DNA from: an uncultured Bryobacterales bacterium
Lineage (GTDB): Bacteria; Acidobacteriota; Terriglobia; Bryobacterales; Bryobacteraceae
Length of the DNA: 6,202 nt
NCBI GenBank assembly: GCA_937859895.1
Contig: CALMAV010000433.1
Span: 348-6,549, forward strand
Direction: 5' to 3'
Numbering within the stretch: position 1 is the stretch's first letter; every line of letters begins with the position of its first letter. Both the position numbers and the translations under genes were made by a program. Shown one piece after another: positions 3,450-6,202 of the stretch. A model generated the notes under the pieces. It saw only the letters and a program-made list of their open reading frames with translations. It did no database searches and was not told the origin of the DNA.

Positions 3450-6202
3450 TTACTGGCTTACCAGTTCCGGCCGGGCTCCGATGTTCCGCAGGCAGTGGTC
3501 AACCCAAAGCTTTGTCAGCTTTTCTTGCGCGCCATTCTGGCTCAGACGCGAACGCAAGCTGCTGAACTCCACATGGTCAAGCGGCTGGTCCTGATTGAAG
3601 CATGAGAACACAACTGTCTCTTTGCCAGTCACTGGATCCTTGTGCATTTGCAGGCACTGAGCACAGATCTCCTTCATCATGCATTGCATAGGTGAGTTGA
3701 TACTGCCAATAGCCTGGTGGTCAGGCTTCAGATAAGGACGAAGTACCGAGTGGCGAGCTTGTTGTACAGCTTTCATCATGCCGTCGGAGCCGATAACGAT
3801 CAGGCGGTCGACGGTATTCAACGGAATCTTCGGATCACCCAAGGCACCTACTGCGTAAGCGGTCATTGCTTCTACGATGTTGCCGACAAAGGCACTGTCC
3901 TCCATACGGCGCGGCGTAAAGCCCGGCGGCTCGTCGCACACCCAGATCACGACATCAGCCGCTTGCTCGATTTCTTCAATTTTGTACCGATCAATAATCT
4001 TCTTATAGCCGGCGAAGTAGACAACGCGCGAACCCTGCTCGCGCAGCTTCTGCCCGATAGAGAACAGCACAGCGTTTCCTAGACCGCCGCCTGCCAGCAG
4101 AACAGTTTCGCGAGCGGGCGTCTCGGTCGGCGTACCCGTAGGACCCATCAAAATCACAGGGTCACCCGATTTGAGGAGTGCACAAAGATCCGAAGAGCCG
4201 CCCATCTCGAGGACGATGGTGGACAGTAGCCCCTTCTCCCTATCGACTTTGGCACCAGTCAGCGCGAGGCCTTCCATGGCAAGGACCGTTGAGTCGGTAC
4301 GCGGCGCTAATGACTCATAATTCTGCAAGCGGTAAAACTGCCCTGGCAGAAATGCACGCGCGGCAATAGGAGCACGAACAATAATTTCAACGATGTTCGG
4401 CGTTAATCGAATAACGTCGTCAATCACTGGCCGCAGTTCATCATTGAGCTTCGTTAGAAGCTGTTGGGGGGCGGGCTCGGTCTGTTGCTGCTTAGCCAGC
4501 ATTCTTGAAACAACGGGGAAACCGCGTTTAGCACTCCCCATCGCCTTAACGACGTTGCCCGAAAACGACGGATGCAGATCACCAAAGAAGCTGACTGCGC
4601 GCCCATCCGACTGGTGAGAGATCAGCACATGTGTTTTGATCGGCTTCACACTGCGCTCAGGACTAACGGGTTGCCCCTCTTCGTCCTCAGCCTGGAAGTA
4701 CCGGCCATCAAGGGTGAAGTTATCAACGTCCTCACGCGCTAACACAGTGTTAGGCTGGGTGCCGGCAGCAACAAGAATGCTGCGCGCTGGTAGCGAAAAC
4801 TGTTCTCCGGTCGCGATCAGGCCGCCAGTAGCTTCATCAAAGCGCTGACGTTCCACGCGTAGAGCTTTCGCGCTCCCGTAATCGTCAACCTCGACTTCCT
4901 GCGGCGCCAGGCACTCGGCAAAGCTTACGCCTTCCTCGAACGCTTTGGCAATCTCTTCATGATTGAGCGTGTAGCTGGGAGCATCGATCATGCGGCGACG
5001 GTAGACAATCGTTGCGCCGCCCCAGGAACGAAGCAGCTCGATAATAGCGGGACGACGGCCATCTCGAATAGCAGCCTTGCGCTCGGCCTGAATGGCACGA
5101 GCATGCTGTAGAAATTCTTCAGCAACTTCGGCTTCTTCCGGAGACCAACGGGCCCGAATCGATTGTTCGCCGATCTCCTGGGCCAGCAACTCAAAACGCT
5201 TCAGGAACTTCTCAATTTGAACGACGTAGTAGGAAAGCGACTCAGTCGCGGTATCGATAGCAGTTAAACCGCCGCCGACAACTACGATGGGCAGACGAAC
5301 CTGCAGATTCGCCAACGACTCATACTTGGCTGCGCCGGTAAGTTGCAAGGCCATCAGAAAGTCAGAAGCCTGCCGCACACCGCGGACCAATCCGTTCCTC
5401 ATAGGAATAACAGTGGGACGGCCTGCTCCTGCACAGAGAGCAATGTGGTCAAAGCCGATTTCGAAGGCGCTCTCAACTGTCATGGTGCCGCCGAAGCGAA
5501 CGCCGCCGTACATGGCAAACTGTTCACGACGTTCGAGTAACAGCCGAATCACCTTCAGGAAGTTCTTATTCCAGCGGACGGTAATTCCATATTCGGCAAC
5601 GCCACCAAAACCGGCCATCACTCGCTCATCAAGGCGCTCGTAAATTTCGGTGATGTCGTGGATGGGACGGAACGCAACTCGATGGCCATAGGGATCGACG
5701 CCCGAGATCTCGGCAGGTAGTGGTTCCAATTTCAGGCCGTCCACCGCCATTACGGTATGGCCATCGTTCATCAAATGGTGAGCCAAGGTGAATCCTGCCG
5801 GTCCTAGCCCAACCACCAGCACCTTGCGCTTGGAGTCAGAGAGCGGAAACGGCCGGACAATGTTCAGCGGATTCCACCGTGTCAACAAGCTGTAAATTTC
5901 AAAGCCCCAGGGCAGATCAAGAATGTCTTTGAGTGTGCGTGTCTCCACCTGCGGAATATCGACCGGGTCCTGCTTCTGGAAGATACAGGCCTTCATGCAG
6001 TCGTTGCAGATTCGGTGACCGGTTCCGGCGCACATCGGGTTGTCGATCGTCACGGCAGCCAGTGCGCCTATCGGGTTGCCCTGGCCTTTCAGGGTATTCA
6101 TCTCCGAAATCTTTTCGTCGAGCGGACACCCTGCTAGCGGTACCCCAAACACACTTGACTTATATGCGCCGTTCTTCTCTTTCAGCCCGGTGGAGCAGCT
6201 GT
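3450..6202 (-). CDS. Fused GltD/NfnB-like and PyrK/NfnA-like FAD/iron-sulfur oxidoreductase (5' end beyond right edge)
   Basis: Probable cytoplasmic NAD(P)H-linked electron-transfer flavoprotein; partners and direction are unknown. The frame is open to the right edge, giving 916 visible residues, and the start is outside; the GTG at 6152-6150 is internal. Order of parts: GltD-type iron-sulfur region with GCPLDEKISEMN (Cys codon 6128-6126) and RICNDCMKACI (Cys codons 6008-6006, 5999-5997, 5987-5985), aligning with GCPL and RVCPAPCEGACV of glutamate synthase small subunits; FAD motif VVGLGPAG (5816-5793); NAD(P) motif VVGGGLTAID (5282-5253); then RRR..DAPSY and FFGDLHPSFSGNVVKA (flavin contact). 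After a Gln-rich linker (about 4500-4440) comes a ferredoxin-reductase-like half: LPGQFYRLQ, GPTGTP, and LLAGGGLGNAV (nucleotide binding). It ends in a C-x5-C-x2-C-x17-C cluster (Cys codons 3683-3681, 3665-3663, 3656-3654, 3602-3600), as in the [2Fe-2S] tail of PyrK/NfnA. It resembles fused NfnB-NfnA or SudA-SudB. The architecture is confident; the reaction is not. Confidence 0.85.
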   Translation of the reverse strand, partial: SCSTGLKEKNGAYKSSVFGVPLAGCPLDEKISEMNTLKGQGNPIGALAAVTIDNPMCAGTGHRICNDCMKACIFQKQDPVDIPQVETRTLKDILDLPWGFEIYSLLTRWNPLNIVRPFPLSDSKRKVLVVGLGPAGFTLAHHLMNDGHTVMAVDGLKLEPLPAEISGVDPYGHRVAFRPIHDITEIYERLDERVMAGFGGVAEYGITVRWNKNFLKVIRLLLERREQFAMYGGVRFGGTMTVESAFEIGFDHIALCAGAGRPTVIPMRNGLVRGVRQASDFLMALQLTGAAKYESLANLQVRLPIVVVGGGLTAIDTATESLSYYVVQIEKFLKRFELLAQEIGEQSIRARWSPEEAEVAEEFLQHARAIQAERKAAIRDGRRPAIIELLRSWGGATIVYRRRMIDAPSYTLNHEEIAKAFEEGVSFAECLAPQEVEVDDYGSAKALRVERQRFDEATGGLIATGEQFSLPARSILVAAGTQPNTVLAREDVDNFTLDGRYFQAEDEEGQPVSPERSVKPIKTHVLISHQSDGRAVSFFGDLHPSFSGNVVKAMGSAKRGFPVVSRMLAKQQQTEPAPQQLLTKLNDELRPVIDDVIRLTPNIVEIIVRAPIAARAFLPGQFYRLQNYESLAPRTDSTVLAMEGLALTGAKVDREKGLLSTIVLEMGGSSDLCALLKSGDPVILMGPTGTPTETPARETVLLAGGGLGNAVLFSIGQKLREQGSRVVYFAGYKKIIDRYKIEEIEQAADVVIWVCDEPPGFTPRRMEDSAFVGNIVEAMTAYAVGALGDPKIPLNTVDRLIVIGSDGMMKAVQQARHSVLRPYLKPDHQAIGSINSPMQCMMKEICAQCLQMHKDPVTGKETVVFSCFNQDQPLDHVEFSSLRSRLSQNGAQEKLTKLWVDHCLRNIGARPELVSQ

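Noticed and set aside
3717..4082. 121-codon plus-strand frame opposite the oxidoreductase C-terminus
   Set aside because: It lies fully antisense to conserved nucleotide-binding sequence and has no identifiable domain or ribosome binding site.
6150..6152. GTG as the start of the large oxidoreductase
   Set aside because: The frame stays open to the window edge, and the 16 upstream codons include a Cys in a region expected to carry the first iron-sulfur ligands of GltD-like proteins. The real start must be outside.
1..6202. Mobile element, CRISPR, toxin-antitoxin or defence system
   Set aside because: No transposase, integrase, repeat array, paired small genes or defence-type domains were seen. 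The four main genes are metabolic or housekeeping and fill nearly all the DNA.

Overview
The window looks like a piece of a bacterial chromosome of moderate, slightly GC-rich composition (judged by eye). It carries four recognisable genes and no rRNA, tRNA, insertion sequence or CRISPR signature. The protein mix suggests an aerobic or facultative heterotroph: an isoleucyl-tRNA synthetase, a Tat-exported dienelactone-hydrolase-family enzyme, a Sec-exported alpha-glucosidase, and a very large fused flavo/iron-sulfur oxidoreductase. An Acidobacteriota member (Acidobacteriaceae-like) is my best guess from the general look of IleRS and the exported enzymes. This is an impression only and rests on no search.

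Layout. Positions 1-710 (minus) hold the N-terminal 236 codons of ileS, which continues past the left edge. Positions 711-813 form a short divergent interval. It contains a strong Shine-Dalgarno sequence (737-741) in front of a 24-codon reading frame (750-824, plus) whose end overlaps the most likely start (814) of the next gene. Positions 814-1710 (plus) encode a Tat-signal dienelactone hydrolase-family protein. Four bases later, converging on it, is a GH13 alpha-glucosidase with a Sec signal peptide (1715-3418, minus). Only 31 bases upstream of that gene, on the same strand, ends the large oxidoreductase (3450 to the right edge, minus), whose true start lies outside the window. The frame is open to position 6202, so any start inside the window, such as the GTG at 6152, is an artefact of the edge.

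How the genes relate. The oxidoreductase and the alpha-glucosidase are probably co-transcribed, but their functions have no obvious link. The glucosidase and the DLH-family protein both appear to act outside the cytoplasm, on maltooligosaccharides and on an unknown ester or lactone. IleRS is housekeeping.

The most interesting item is the oxidoreductase. It joins a GltD/NfnB-like half (iron-sulfur cysteines plus FAD and NAD(P) Rossmann motifs) to a PyrK/NfnA-like half (ferredoxin-reductase fold plus a C-terminal four-cysteine cluster). It thus resembles the two NfnAB subunits fused in B-A order, with an extra, probably helical, insertion. I see no clear sign of a wholly new multi-gene system.
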